From contig DBXJ01000079.1 in the NCBI GenBank assembly GCA_002309475.1, positions 1-30,138 on the forward strand: a stretch of 30,138 nt of DNA, read 5' to 3'. The notes beneath the pieces were generated by a model. The model was not told where the DNA came from. It saw only the letters and a list, made by a program, of their open reading frames with translations, and made no database searches. Every line of letters starts with the position of its first letter. Positions within the stretch are counted from its first letter, which is position 1. This stretch comes from Bacteroidales bacterium UBA1215. GTDB lineage: Bacteria > Bacteroidota > Bacteroidia > Bacteroidales > WCHB1-69. Below, in pieces: positions 7,381-15,043 of the stretch. The position numbers and the translations under genes are program-made.

Positions 7381-8220
7381 TTATTTTCTTACATTTCTGC
7401 GAGGTTGTCTCTCACTTGCATTTTCACCTTCATTGATACGTTTTCTACGACCAGTTCTTGGTGCAGCTTCTTCTTCTTTTTTGTCTTCTGCAACCTCTTC
7501 TTCTGCTTCTTCTTCGACTTTGTCCTTGTCCAAAGCTCTTTCATTCAAGCCGACTTGAATAGCATCACACATGGCTTTTACAATAATAGCAATGGATTTC
7601 GAAGCATCGTCATTAGCAGGGATAGCATAATCTACTGCATTGGGATCTGAATTGGTATCCACGATAGCAAAAGTAGGGATATTCAATTTTTTTGCTTCTG
7701 CTACAGCAATATGTTCTTTTAGGATATCCACTACAAACAAAGCAGACGGCAATTTACTCATTTCTGAAATAGAACCTAAGTTCTTTTCCAATTTTGCACG
7801 TTCACGTTGAATTTGAAGACGTTCACGTTTAGAAATATTCTTCCATTGGTCGCTATTGATCAAATCGTCCAATGTAGACATTTTTTTAACAGCTTTGCGG
7901 ATAGTGGCAAAGTTTGTCAACATACCACCGGGCCAACGTTCTGTAACGTACGGCATACCTACTGCACCAACATATTCTGCAATGATGTCTTTTGCTTGTT
8001 TCTTTGTTGCTACAAACATGATTTTTCTGCCGGTACGGGCAATTTGCTGCATAGCTGCTGCTGCTTCATTAATTTTGGCTTCTGTTTTATGCAAATCAAT
8101 GATATGAATACCATTTTTTTCCATAAAGATGTAAGGAGCCATGTTTGGATTCCATTTTCTTTTTAGGTGACCGAAATGTGCACCTGCGTCTAACAATTCG
8201 TTAAAACTTACGCTTGACAT
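7381..8220 (-). CDS. rpsB: 30S ribosomal protein S2
   Basis: S2 binds the small-subunit body near the S1 site. The N-terminus (FNELLDAGAHFGH, then KRKWNPNMAPYIF) and the central ATKKQA and RWPGGMLTN segments are characteristic. The conserved fold ends near residue 230. After it comes a charged tail: a Glu-rich part (KVEEEAEEEVAEDKKEEE) and then an Arg-rich end (TGRRKR... QPRRNVRK). Tails of this kind occur in some Bacteroidota S2 proteins. The gene is followed by tsf, as in most bacteria. Confidence 0.97.
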   Translation of the reverse strand: MSSVSFNELLDAGAHFGHLKRKWNPNMAPYIFMEKNGIHIIDLHKTEAKINEAAAAMQQIARTGRKIMFVATKKQAKDIIAEYVGAVGMPYVTERWPGGMLTNFATIRKAVKKMSTLDDLINSDQWKNISKRERLQIQRERAKLEKNLGSISEMSKLPSALFVVDILKEHIAVAEAKKLNIPTFAIVDTNSDPNAVDYAIPANDDASKSIAIIVKAMCDAIQVGLNERALDKDKVEEEAEEEVAEDKKEEEAAPRTGRRKRINEGENASERQPRRNVRK

Positions 8221-8355
8221 TTTCTCTTTTTTTTAATGTTTACATTCTGTTATTTACTCAATTGAAAAGTAGTCTCGAAATACTCCGAAAATCTTTCCAA
8301 TTTAGATACTAAACACTTACTAATGCTTTGTAATCTAATAATATAATTCTTAATA

Positions 8356-8742
8356 CTAACGTTTGCTGAATTGGAAACGTTTTCTTGCCTTTGGACGACC
8401 GGGCTTTTTACGTTCAACCATACGAGGATCTCTACTTAACAATCCTTGAGGTTTCAAGATTAAACGATTAGCCGGATCGATTTCACACATAGCTTTTGAA
8501 ATTGCCAAACGCAATGCTTCAGCTTGTCCTTGTACTCCACCTCCGTCAAGATTGACTTTGATATCGTATTTGCCCATTGCATTGGTCAATTGCAAAGATT
8601 GTGTTACTACATATTGAAGTGTACCGGTTGGAAAATATTCTTTGTAATCACGACCATTAACGGTAATGTTTCCGGCACCTGCAGACATGTATATACGTGC
8701 AACTGCGGTTTTTCTTCTTCCTGATGTATTTATTACTGCCAT
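8356..8742 (-). CDS. rpsI: 30S ribosomal protein S9
   Basis: S9 sits in the head of the small subunit, and its C-terminal tail reaches the P-site tRNA. The sequence has the start TSGRRKTAVARIY, the central GGGVQGQAEALRLAISKA, and the basic tail RPKARKRFQFSKR ending in the near-universal SKR. At 128 residues it is full length. Its ATG lies 2 bases after the rplM stop, so the pair is translationally linked. The 135 bases before rpsB show no -7 promoter match. Confidence 0.98.
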   Translation of the reverse strand: MAVINTSGRRKTAVARIYMSAGAGNITVNGRDYKEYFPTGTLQYVVTQSLQLTNAMGKYDIKVNLDGGGVQGQAEALRLAISKAMCEIDPANRLILKPQGLLSRDPRMVERKKPGRPKARKRFQFSKR

Positions 8743-8744
8743 AA

Positions 8745-9200
8745 CTATTTAATGTCTTTAATGTTAATTAAACGTGGTTTTTGTGCTTCTTGCTTATGCT
8801 CTGCACCTGCATATACATACAAATTACGATAAATAGCATCTCCTAATTTTGTTTTTGGAAGCATTCCTCTTATTGCATGCTCTACTACTGCCACAGGTTT
8901 CTTATTTAACAATTCTTTTGGAGTGGTAAAACGTTGACCGCCTGGATAACCGGTGTGTCTTACATATACTTTATCGGTCATCTTTCTGCCGGTTAAACGA
9001 ATTTTATCCGCATTTATAACAACTATATTATCTCCACAATCTACATGCGGTGTGTAATTCGTCTTGTGTTTACCTCTTAACAATTTAGCTGCTACAGATG
9101 CCAAACGACCTAATACTTCTCCTTCTGCATCTATCAACAACCATTCCTTATTCACCGTTGCCTTATTGGCTGATATGGTTTTGTAACTTAACGTGTTCAT
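8745..9200 (-). CDS. rplM: 50S ribosomal protein L13
   Basis: L13 is an early-assembly large-subunit protein. Recognisable segments are WLLIDAEGEVLGRLAS near the start, LLRGKHKTNYTPHVDCGD, the loop GYPGGQR and the helix VEHAIRGMLPK. Its 151 residues fit the family. It is the first gene of the rplM-rpsI-rpsB-tsf operon; a -7 promoter match about 100 bases upstream leaves a leader long enough for regulation, though I see no clear leader structure. Confidence 0.98.
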   Translation of the reverse strand: MNTLSYKTISANKATVNKEWLLIDAEGEVLGRLASVAAKLLRGKHKTNYTPHVDCGDNIVVINADKIRLTGRKMTDKVYVRHTGYPGGQRFTTPKELLNKKPVAVVEHAIRGMLPKTKLGDAIYRNLYVYAGAEHKQEAQKPRLINIKDIK

Positions 9201-9298
9201 TTTTCTTTTACTAATACTTTATTAACTAATCAATTTTTTTACAAACAAATATTTCACCTTCTTTGTTTGTGGATAATAATACGGTACTTTTGAGCGTG

Positions 9299-9306
9299 CA
9301 AAATTA
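9299..9306 (-). promoter_or_regulatory. -7 promoter element upstream of rplM
   Basis: On the minus strand the sequence is TAATTTTG, an exact TAnnTTTG match. A start about 7 bases downstream gives a leader of roughly 90 bases before rplM. I did not find a well-spaced -33 TTG. Confidence 0.55.
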
Positions 9307-9413
9307 GTACTTTTTTCAATACAAAATTGTTAAAAACTATTTTTTTTGTCGTTATACTTCCTTTGCAAAAACGTATTGTTTGAAAATCAACTTTTTACAA
9401 TTTCAAAATGTGC

Positions 9414-9453
9414 AAAAAAAACAGCAATTTACCTCGGCAAATTGCTGTTTTTT
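9414..9453 (-). terminator. Intrinsic terminator after the nitroreductase gene
   Basis: AAACAGCAATTT (9419-9430) and AAATTGCTGTTT (9439-9450) form a perfect 12-bp stem around an 8-base loop, flanked by A-runs on one side and T-runs on the other. It separates the nitroreductase gene from the rplM promoter downstream on the same strand. Confidence 0.9.
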
Positions 9454-9471
9454 AATCGTTTTTAGCCTATT

Positions 9472-10137
9472 TTAATCCATAGAAACAGGATGTGCCAGCA
9501 TCACTTTTCCATTTTTTAAGCCGAGAATCTTGGCAGCTGCCACTCTGTCTATATTGCCCATGGCAACCGTTCTTAAATGTTCCGAAGCACAATACAAATA
9601 GATATTCTGGCTTACATATCCGCAATCTAATGGTGCATAGAAATCTCTATCGGCTGTTTCATAACCTTTCATCTTGTCATAATTGGCTACCAACAACAAC
9701 ACGATAGGAGCATTCATCTCTTTGTCGCTTTTAATAACGGTTTTTCTACTATCGCCGCTTCTAACTTTCTTTACCTGCTGATCTTCCGGCATATACAAAT
9801 ATACTCCATTATTAGTAAGTACATAAATGTCTATTTCTTGTGAATTTCTGGAAGACGGAGCCGTTCTTTTGTTTTCTCCCGGACGATTGATGCCATTGGC
9901 TGCCCACAATAAACCTGACAAAAGTCTTGACTCAATCTCTGCCGGTTGGAAATCTCTATTGGATTTTCTTTCTTTCAATACTTCCATAAATGGCATTCCT
10001 CCTCCCAATTCACATGGTTCTAATACCAAATTCCCTGTACCACCATCGCCGGCATCTACAGTAAAAGAATTTTGTCCAAAAGAAACTGCAGACATGGCAA
10101 GTGCTAACGCTGTGATTATTAAAACTTTCACTTTCAT
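9472..10137 (-). CDS. Exported SagB/nitroreductase-family protein
   Basis: Residues 1-21 are a typical signal peptide ending SFGQ, so the protein should be in the periplasm. The rest matches the SagB-type branch of the nitroreductase fold, which binds FMN: MEVLKERKSNRDF near the start, LSGLLWAANGINRP, TAPSSRNSQEIDIYV (Ser-Arg-Asn likely near the flavin) and the helix GYVSQNIYLYCASEHL. At 221 residues it has the core fold and no fusion partner. No peptide-modification genes surround it, so it is unlikely to be a SagB cyclodehydratase partner. The substrate is unknown. It is a single-gene unit with its own promoter motif (10172) and terminator (9414). Confidence 0.85.
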   Translation of the reverse strand: MKVKVLIITALALAMSAVSFGQNSFTVDAGDGGTGNLVLEPCELGGGMPFMEVLKERKSNRDFQPAEIESRLLSGLLWAANGINRPGENKRTAPSSRNSQEIDIYVLTNNGVYLYMPEDQQVKKVRSGDSRKTVIKSDKEMNAPIVLLLVANYDKMKGYETADRDFYAPLDCGYVSQNIYLYCASEHLRTVAMGNIDRVAAAKILGLKNGKVMLAHPVSMD

Positions 10138-10171
10138 AATTTATTATTTTTTAGTCTATTTATTTATTTTG

Positions 10172-10179
10172 CAAAAATA
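10172..10179 (-). promoter_or_regulatory. -7 promoter element of the nitroreductase gene
   Basis: The minus strand reads TATTTTTG, an exact TAnnTTTG match, 34 bases before the ATG at 10137. The predicted leader is about 28 bases. Confidence 0.55.
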
Positions 10180-10263
10180 TCATTTTTTTTATTAATTGAC
10201 TGAATTTTTATCATAAAATTAAAATTCTCACCTTCTTTATGCAAATCTTGTGCCGAAAAATGC

Positions 10264-10271
10264 TACCTTTG
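10264..10271 (+). promoter_or_regulatory. -7 promoter element directly before aroA (leaderless start)
   Basis: TACCTTTG ends only 4 bases before the aroA ATG at 10276. If transcription starts about 7 bases after the element, as usual in Bacteroidota, it begins at or just around the ATG, so the mRNA would have essentially no 5' leader. A well-spaced -33 TTG is not obvious. Confidence 0.55.
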
Positions 10272-10275
10272 CAGA

Positions 10276-11466
10276 ATGAGATACGAAATTGACATACCCG
10301 CTTCAAAAAGTATTAGCAACCGATTGCTCATGTTGCAACATGTACTCCGACAAAATGTAGAAATAGAAAATATTTCTACTTCTACCGACACACAAATTTT
10401 AGCAACTGCCCTCAATACCATACAAACTCAAAAAAATGCTACTATTAATATTAATGATTGTGGCACTGCATTTCGTTTTCTCACTGCCTATCTTTGCACA
10501 CAAAAAGGAACTTGGATTTTGGACGGGACAGAACGACTCCGCCAAAGACCTATCAGCGACCTTGTTGACGCACTACTATCAATTGGTGCCGACATTACAT
10601 ATATAAATAATATAGGCTTTGCTCCTTTGAAAATAAATTGTAAAAAACTGTCATTCAAACATATTGACATCAATGCGGAAAAAAGCAGCCAGTTTGTTTC
10701 TGCCTTGATGCTTATCTTGCCACTTTTCGAAGGGGAAAAAACCATCACTTTCAATCACCTGACTTATTCTTTGCAATACATACAACAAACCGCTGCTTTG
10801 ATGCAAGATTTAGGAATTGACATACAACTTGCTGATAATAAAATTGTTTACAAAGGTTTCTACAATACCTCTGCTAAAAAAATAAAAGTGGAAAAAGATT
10901 GGTCTTCTGCGGCTTATTGGTGGGGTTGGGTTACATTAGACCAAAAAATATCCATCTTATTAAAAGATATGCACAAATCTGACTATCAAAAAGATAGCAT
11001 TATTGTTGATATAGTTGAACAATTTGGCACCGACACCCGTTTTCTCCCCGATGGCATTTTGATAGAAAAAAAAGTTTCATCTCCTGTAAACAATTTTTTA
11101 TTTGACTGCCACAACAACTTAGACCTTGTACCTCTATTAGCCGTTGTCTGTGTGGGCACAAAAACCAATGCCATACTTTCTCATGTCGGTAACCTTCAAT
11201 ACAAGGAAAGCAACCGCATAGTTGCTCTTCAAACCGAATTGCACGATTTTGCCTCTATTACTTTTAACGGGAACGATTTGATAATCAATACATATAAACA
11301 AAAATTTCCGCAACAATATAGTTTTTCGTCTCACAACGACCATCGTATAGCCATGAGTCTTGCCTTATTGAAAACAAAAATAAAACACCTGCAAATAGAT
11401 AATACAGAATGTGTTAACAAGTCTTATCCTGATTTTTTCCGACAATTAGAAAACATCGAATGCTAA
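10276..11466 (+). CDS. aroA: 3-phosphoshikimate 1-carboxyvinyltransferase (EPSP synthase)
   Basis: The enzyme joins phosphoenolpyruvate to shikimate-3-phosphate in the shikimate pathway. Motifs in order: PASKSISNR near residue 8 (substrate-binding Lys, Ser and Arg), NDCGTAFRF (the GTA-x-R loop), RQRPISDL, EKSSQFVSALM, FDCHNNLDLVP with the likely catalytic Asp, KESNR where most members have KE[ST]DR, and NDHRIAMSLAL near the end. At 396 residues it is slightly short of the usual 410-430, mainly because the N-terminus begins right at the PxSKS motif; no in-frame start is available just upstream. Residue differences suggest a divergent but working enzyme. It appears to be transcribed alone, with 188 bases before rfbA. 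Confidence 0.92.
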   Translation: MRYEIDIPASKSISNRLLMLQHVLRQNVEIENISTSTDTQILATALNTIQTQKNATININDCGTAFRFLTAYLCTQKGTWILDGTERLRQRPISDLVDALLSIGADITYINNIGFAPLKINCKKLSFKHIDINAEKSSQFVSALMLILPLFEGEKTITFNHLTYSLQYIQQTAALMQDLGIDIQLADNKIVYKGFYNTSAKKIKVEKDWSSAAYWWGWVTLDQKISILLKDMHKSDYQKDSIIVDIVEQFGTDTRFLPDGILIEKKVSSPVNNFLFDCHNNLDLVPLLAVVCVGTKTNAILSHVGNLQYKESNRIVALQTELHDFASITFNGNDLIINTYKQKFPQQYSFSSHNDHRIAMSLALLKTKIKHLQIDNTECVNKSYPDFFRQLENIEC

Positions 11467-11609
11467 TACTATTGGAAAAGCAACTTGAATTAAACAAATT
11501 ACCATTTATATTTTGTTATACATAAGTGTGATTACCTTTGGCAACCACTTTCTCTAATAGGAAAAATGGGTAATTTTTGTCTTGTTGTAAAAACTTTTTT
11601 GCATTTTTG

Positions 11610-11640
11610 TTGAAAAACTGCCAATTTTAATATATCTTTG
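11610..11640 (+). promoter_or_regulatory. Promoter of the rfbA operon
   Basis: TATCTTTG (11633-11640) is an exact -7 element and TTG (11610-11612) lies 20 bases upstream in the -33 position. This is among the best promoter matches in the window. The predicted leader before rfbA is under 20 bases. A second -7-like TACCTTTG is at 11533-11540. Confidence 0.65.
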
Positions 11641-11654
11641 CAAATTATTTTTTA

Positions 11655-12530
11655 ATGATAAAAATGAAAGGAATTGTTTTAGCAGGAGGTGCCGGCACTC
11701 GTTTGCACCCTTTAACATTAGCAATGAGCAAACAATTGATGCCCATTTATGATAAACCTATGATTTACTACCCTATTAGTGTGCTCATGTCAGCAGGAAT
11801 TAGAGAAATATTGATTATTTCCACACCTTCTGACTTGCCTAATTTTAAAAAATTATTAGGCAGCGGCGAACAAATAGGCTGTAAATTCAGTTATATAGTA
11901 CAAAAAGTCCCCAACGGACTCGCACAAGCATTCGTTTTAGGTGAAAAATTCATCGGCAAAGACGATGTCTGCCTCATCCTCGGTGACAACATATTCTATG
12001 GCAGCGGCTTTGAAAACAATATCAAAAATTGCACGCATCCCGATGGAGGCATCGTATTTGCTTATCATGTCAACGATCCTGAACGCTATGGCGTAGTAGA
12101 ATTTGACAAAAATTTCAAGGCTCTTTCTATTGAAGAAAAACCCAAACAACCCAAATCCAACTATGCTGTTCCGGGACTCTATTTCTACGATAACTCCGTT
12201 GTAGAAGTGGCAAAAAACATACAACCAAGTGCCCGTGGTGAATACGAAATCACCGATGTTAACAAATACTACCTTGAACACGGCAAACTAAAAGTTTCCA
12301 TTTTGGAAAGAGGCACCGCTTGGTTGGATACAGGAACCTTCAAATCTTTGATGGAAGCATCACAATATGTGCAAGTTATCGAAGACCGACAAGGCAAAAA
12401 AATTGGTTGTATAGAAGAAATAGCCTATGAACAAGGTTTCATCAACAAACAACAACTTAGAAAAGTGGCAAAACCATTGCTAAAAAGTGGTTACGGTCAA
12501 TATCTTATCAATTTACTCAACAACAAATAG
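11655..12530 (+). CDS. rfbA: Glucose-1-phosphate thymidylyltransferase
   Basis: RfbA/RmlA makes dTDP-glucose from glucose-1-phosphate and dTTP, the entry step to dTDP-rhamnose and related sugars. Visible motifs are the nucleotide-binding GGAGTRLHPLT, KQLMPIYDKPMIYYP, the metal-site LGDNIFYG, GEYEITDVN and WLDTGTF. Its 291 residues match the family. Either ATG 11655 or ATG 11664 could be the start; homologues usually begin MKGI, which favours 11664. The rest of the rhamnose pathway (rfbBCD) is not in this window; the next gene, one base away, is a different sugar-nucleotide SDR. Confidence 0.96.
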   Translation: MIKMKGIVLAGGAGTRLHPLTLAMSKQLMPIYDKPMIYYPISVLMSAGIREILIISTPSDLPNFKKLLGSGEQIGCKFSYIVQKVPNGLAQAFVLGEKFIGKDDVCLILGDNIFYGSGFENNIKNCTHPDGGIVFAYHVNDPERYGVVEFDKNFKALSIEEKPKQPKSNYAVPGLYFYDNSVVEVAKNIQPSARGEYEITDVNKYYLEHGKLKVSILERGTAWLDTGTFKSLMEASQYVQVIEDRQGKKIGCIEEIAYEQGFINKQQLRKVAKPLLKSGYGQYLINLLNNK

Positions 12531-12531
12531 C

Positions 12532-13464
12532 ATGAGAAAAATATTAGTAACAGGAGGAGCAGGGTTTATTGGCAGTTGTTTGGCAGAAAAATTAATCCAA
12601 GATCCGGAAAATTTTGTCATCATTTTTGATAATCTTTCTACCGGATTTTCCAGTAAACTTCCTGACAGCAAACAAAAAAATTGGCGTTTTGTAAAAGGCG
12701 ACTGCAATAATTATAGAGACATTGCAGAAGTAATGCTCGCCTATCATTTCGACTTTGTCTTCCACTACGCAGCTGTAGTAGGAGTACAACGCACACAAGC
12801 CAATCCGTGTCATGTTTTGAACGATTTGGAAGGATTTCGCAATATTTTAAATATCTCCAAAAGTACCAGCATAAAACGAATTTTCTTTGCCAGTTCATCA
12901 GAAGTGTATGGCGAACCTGTTTCATTCCCACAAAATGAAATCACCACTCCGCTTAACTCTCGCGTACCTTATGCCGTGGTGAAAAATGTGGGAGAAGCAT
13001 TTCTTCGTTCTTATCACAAAGAATATGATTTGCAATATACTATCTTTAGATTTTTCAACACCTATGGACCGAAACAATCAAAAGATTTTGTCATCTCCCG
13101 ATTTATTGATATGGCTATTCACAATAAACCTATTACCATCTATGGAGATGGTTCACAAACAAGAACTTTTTGCTACATAGACGATAATATTGACGCATGC
13201 TATCGGGCTGCAGAAGATAACTTGTTTATCAACGAAGTAGTCAATATCGGCAATGACAACGAAACTTCGGTGTTGGATTTGGCAAAAACAATTATAAAAT
13301 TGACAAATTCTAAATCAGAAATTGTTCATTTGCCTCCACTAAAAGAAGGCGACATGAGCAGAAGGTTGCCGGATATAACCAACATGAAAACCTTGCTCAA
13401 CCGACCTTTGACCAGTTTGGAAACCGGTATCAACAATATTTTACACCACCCGCTATGGCAATAA
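12532..13464 (+). CDS. NAD-dependent sugar-nucleotide epimerase/dehydratase (extended SDR)
   Basis: This 310-residue enzyme has the Rossmann motif TGGAGFIG (residues 7-14), FHYAAVVG, SSSEVYG and the catalytic pair Y147-x3-K151 (PYAVVK), followed by FFNTYGP and the substrate-region RTFCYIDD. These place it among the UDP/dTDP-sugar epimerases, dehydratases and decarboxylases; the exact substrate cannot be told from motifs. I start at ATG 12532 because the Rossmann strand begins there and the longer frame runs back into rfbA. It follows the rfbA stop by one base, which supports shared transcription and a role in surface-glycan precursor supply. Its last 10 bases overlap the next gene. Confidence 0.9.
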   Translation: MRKILVTGGAGFIGSCLAEKLIQDPENFVIIFDNLSTGFSSKLPDSKQKNWRFVKGDCNNYRDIAEVMLAYHFDFVFHYAAVVGVQRTQANPCHVLNDLEGFRNILNISKSTSIKRIFFASSSEVYGEPVSFPQNEITTPLNSRVPYAVVKNVGEAFLRSYHKEYDLQYTIFRFFNTYGPKQSKDFVISRFIDMAIHNKPITIYGDGSQTRTFCYIDDNIDACYRAAEDNLFINEVVNIGNDNETSVLDLAKTIIKLTNSKSEIVHLPPLKEGDMSRRLPDITNMKTLLNRPLTSLETGINNILHHPLWQ

Positions 13465-14165
13465 AACGTGGCGGATTTATTTCAAAAAGTGCCTATATCG
13501 CCGGCCTACAATGCCTAAAAGCACTGTATTTCTACAAAAATTATTATCAGTTCCGCGATCCCCTTTCACCGGAGTTGCAAGTGAGATTCAAACAAGGCCA
13601 CGACTTTGGCAAGTTGGCTTGGGAATTGTTTCCCAATGGAATTGATTGTTCTCCTGCCTCCAACTATCCTTCTGATATAAAAAAAGCAGAAAACAAGGTA
13701 AAAGAAATTTTGGCAAACCAAGAAAAAGCCGTCATCTATGAAGCAACTTTTTCTTCTACAGACTTTTTATCCATTTTGGATATCTTGGTAAAAGAAAATA
13801 ATCAGCTAATAGCTTATGAAGTAAAAAGTTCGGTGGAACTTTCCGAAACGTATTTCAACGATGCCGCTTTCCAATATTATGTTATGAATTTGGCCAACTT
13901 CAAACCCGACAAATTCTATCTTGTCCACTTAGCCTCTAAAACAGACTTTGATCATATAACTATTGAAGATATAATTTGTACCGATGTAACAAAAGAAATT
14001 GTTGATTTACAAGATTATATAGCGGAAAATGCGAACAAAATGACAAAAGCCAAAAACGACATCGGCACACTAAAAGAAATTACACATGGAAACCACTGTG
14101 AGCATCCATACAAATGTAATTTTACAAAAATTTGTGAGTTAACAGAAAAAATAATTTCTCTTTAG
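13455..14165 (+). CDS. Cas4-like PD-(D/E)XK nuclease with probable iron-sulfur cluster
   Basis: The 236-residue protein reads like the N-terminal nuclease half of DUF2779/Cas4-type proteins. It starts with SKSAYIAGLQCLKALYF (C20), then shows the PD-(D/E)XK pattern E96 (IYEATF), D109 (SILDIL) and E122-V-K124, followed by a helix with Gln (AAFQYYV). Near the end are C215, C221 and C227 in C-x5-C-x5-C spacing around HPYKC. With C20 these could hold a 4Fe-4S cluster as in Cas4 and AddB. No CRISPR array or other cas gene is present. The ATG overlaps the SDR stop by 10 bases, so it is coupled to the rfbA-SDR operon, and its stop overlaps the convergent gene's stop. Its function is unknown; DNA repair or processing is the general expectation. 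Confidence 0.75.
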   Translation: MAIKRGGFISKSAYIAGLQCLKALYFYKNYYQFRDPLSPELQVRFKQGHDFGKLAWELFPNGIDCSPASNYPSDIKKAENKVKEILANQEKAVIYEATFSSTDFLSILDILVKENNQLIAYEVKSSVELSETYFNDAAFQYYVMNLANFKPDKFYLVHLASKTDFDHITIEDIICTDVTKEIVDLQDYIAENANKMTKAKNDIGTLKEITHGNHCEHPYKCNFTKICELTEKIISL

Positions 14166-14854
14166 AAGGTAATTCCAGCTTTTACACCTAAAGAAATATA
14201 AACACAGGATTGGTCTGTATCGACCAAAATAGGTTTCATACTTTGACTCAAGGCAGCTGAGCCGTTATAATAGCGAAGGGCTGATTCTTGAAATTTAGCG
14301 AAAACAAATACATTCAATGCTGTAGAATATTTCACATTTACTTTCACGCCAAAACCGGTTTCCCCCATCAACCCGGATTTGGAGCCATGTATAATATAAT
14401 CCGAACCATTACCTGTGGTAGATTTATAAGGTTTTGAACTGATAAACCATCTATTGCTATATCCTAAATTGATGTACCAAACCGGAGCGAATTTTGTTTT
14501 CATCATATTCACGCGGAAATCTACATAAATTGGAACATAAGCATTTTTTACTGTCCAATATTCAAAACCAACACCGATACCTAAACAAAGATATGGATTA
14601 AATTGATAACCCATAAATTGGGAAATGCTGACTGCGGGCAAACCTGCTTTCAAAATTTCAGGTTCGGTAGATGTTTCTTCTCCTCTCGGCGTATATGGAA
14701 TTCGTACAAATCCATGAGAAAAACCTAATGATGTAACAAACATAGGTCCTTTTTCTCTAATGCTATTCAAATTGATATTTTGTGCATCACTTGTCGGCAT
14801 TGCAACAAAAATCACTACTATACACGCTATCAGTATCGTCAATTTCCGTTTCAT
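14162..14854 (-). CDS. Putative outer-membrane beta-barrel protein
   Basis: I do not recognise a named family. From the ATG at 14854 the protein has a clear signal peptide (MKRKLTILIACIVVIFVA... ending SDAQ). The remaining roughly 205 residues alternate polar and aromatic or hydrophobic positions in short strands (YLCLGIGVGFEYW, APVWYINLGYSNRW, VYISLGVKAGITF) and end in a C-terminal Phe, all typical of small outer-membrane barrels. The longer frame to 14899 is rejected because a promoter element (14876-14883) lies inside it. Its stop shares bases with the stop of the convergent Cas4-like gene. Confidence 0.75.
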   Translation of the reverse strand: MKRKLTILIACIVVIFVAMPTSDAQNINLNSIREKGPMFVTSLGFSHGFVRIPYTPRGEETSTEPEILKAGLPAVSISQFMGYQFNPYLCLGIGVGFEYWTVKNAYVPIYVDFRVNMMKTKFAPVWYINLGYSNRWFISSKPYKSTTGNGSDYIIHGSKSGLMGETGFGVKVNVKYSTALNVFVFAKFQESALRYYNGSAALSQSMKPILVDTDQSCVYISLGVKAGITF

Positions 14855-14875
14855 ATCAAGATAATTTCTAAATCG

Positions 14876-14883
14876 CAAAGATA
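14876..14883 (-). promoter_or_regulatory. -7 promoter element for the 14854 gene
   Basis: The minus strand reads TATCTTTG, an exact TAnnTTTG match, 21 bases before the ATG at 14854. It helps decide the start codon, since it falls inside the longer reading frame. Confidence 0.55.
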
Positions 14884-14980
14884 ACATTTTTTCAAACAAT
14901 ATTTATATAAAATTGCATCAAGTAGTCAAAAAGTTTATAAAAAATATAATATTTATCTATAAATCAATATTTTATATTTA

Positions 14981-15018
14981 CAAAAAAGAAAAGGGTAAAA
15001 CCGAAATTTTACCCTTTT
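14981..15018 (-). terminator. Intrinsic terminator after ilvE
   Basis: AAAAGGGTAAAA (14989-15000) and TTTTACCCTTTT (15007-15018) form a perfect 12-bp stem with a 6-base loop. The run of A on the plus-strand left side becomes a U-tract for ilvE transcripts. Confidence 0.88.
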
Positions 15019-15043
15019 GACTAAATTTTAGACTAAATTTTGA

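Noticed and set aside
9201..9298. Autoregulatory ribosomal-protein leader before rplM
   Set aside because: The leader length would permit one, but I could not find a stable stem matching any leader I know.
11566..11613. Short 15-codon frame (ATG GGT AAT...) after the TACCTTTG at 11533
   Set aside because: Too short, no conservation evidence, and it overlaps the rfbA promoter; more likely chance.
11655..13464. Start of a full dTDP-rhamnose (rfbABCD) cluster
   Set aside because: Only rfbA is clear. The SDR lacks the dTDP-glucose dehydratase pattern around its YxxxK, and no rfbC or rfbD follows.
13455..14165. Remnant CRISPR-Cas locus around the Cas4-like gene
   Set aside because: No direct-repeat array, cas1/cas2 or effector gene is present in the window, and the neighbours are sugar-nucleotide genes.
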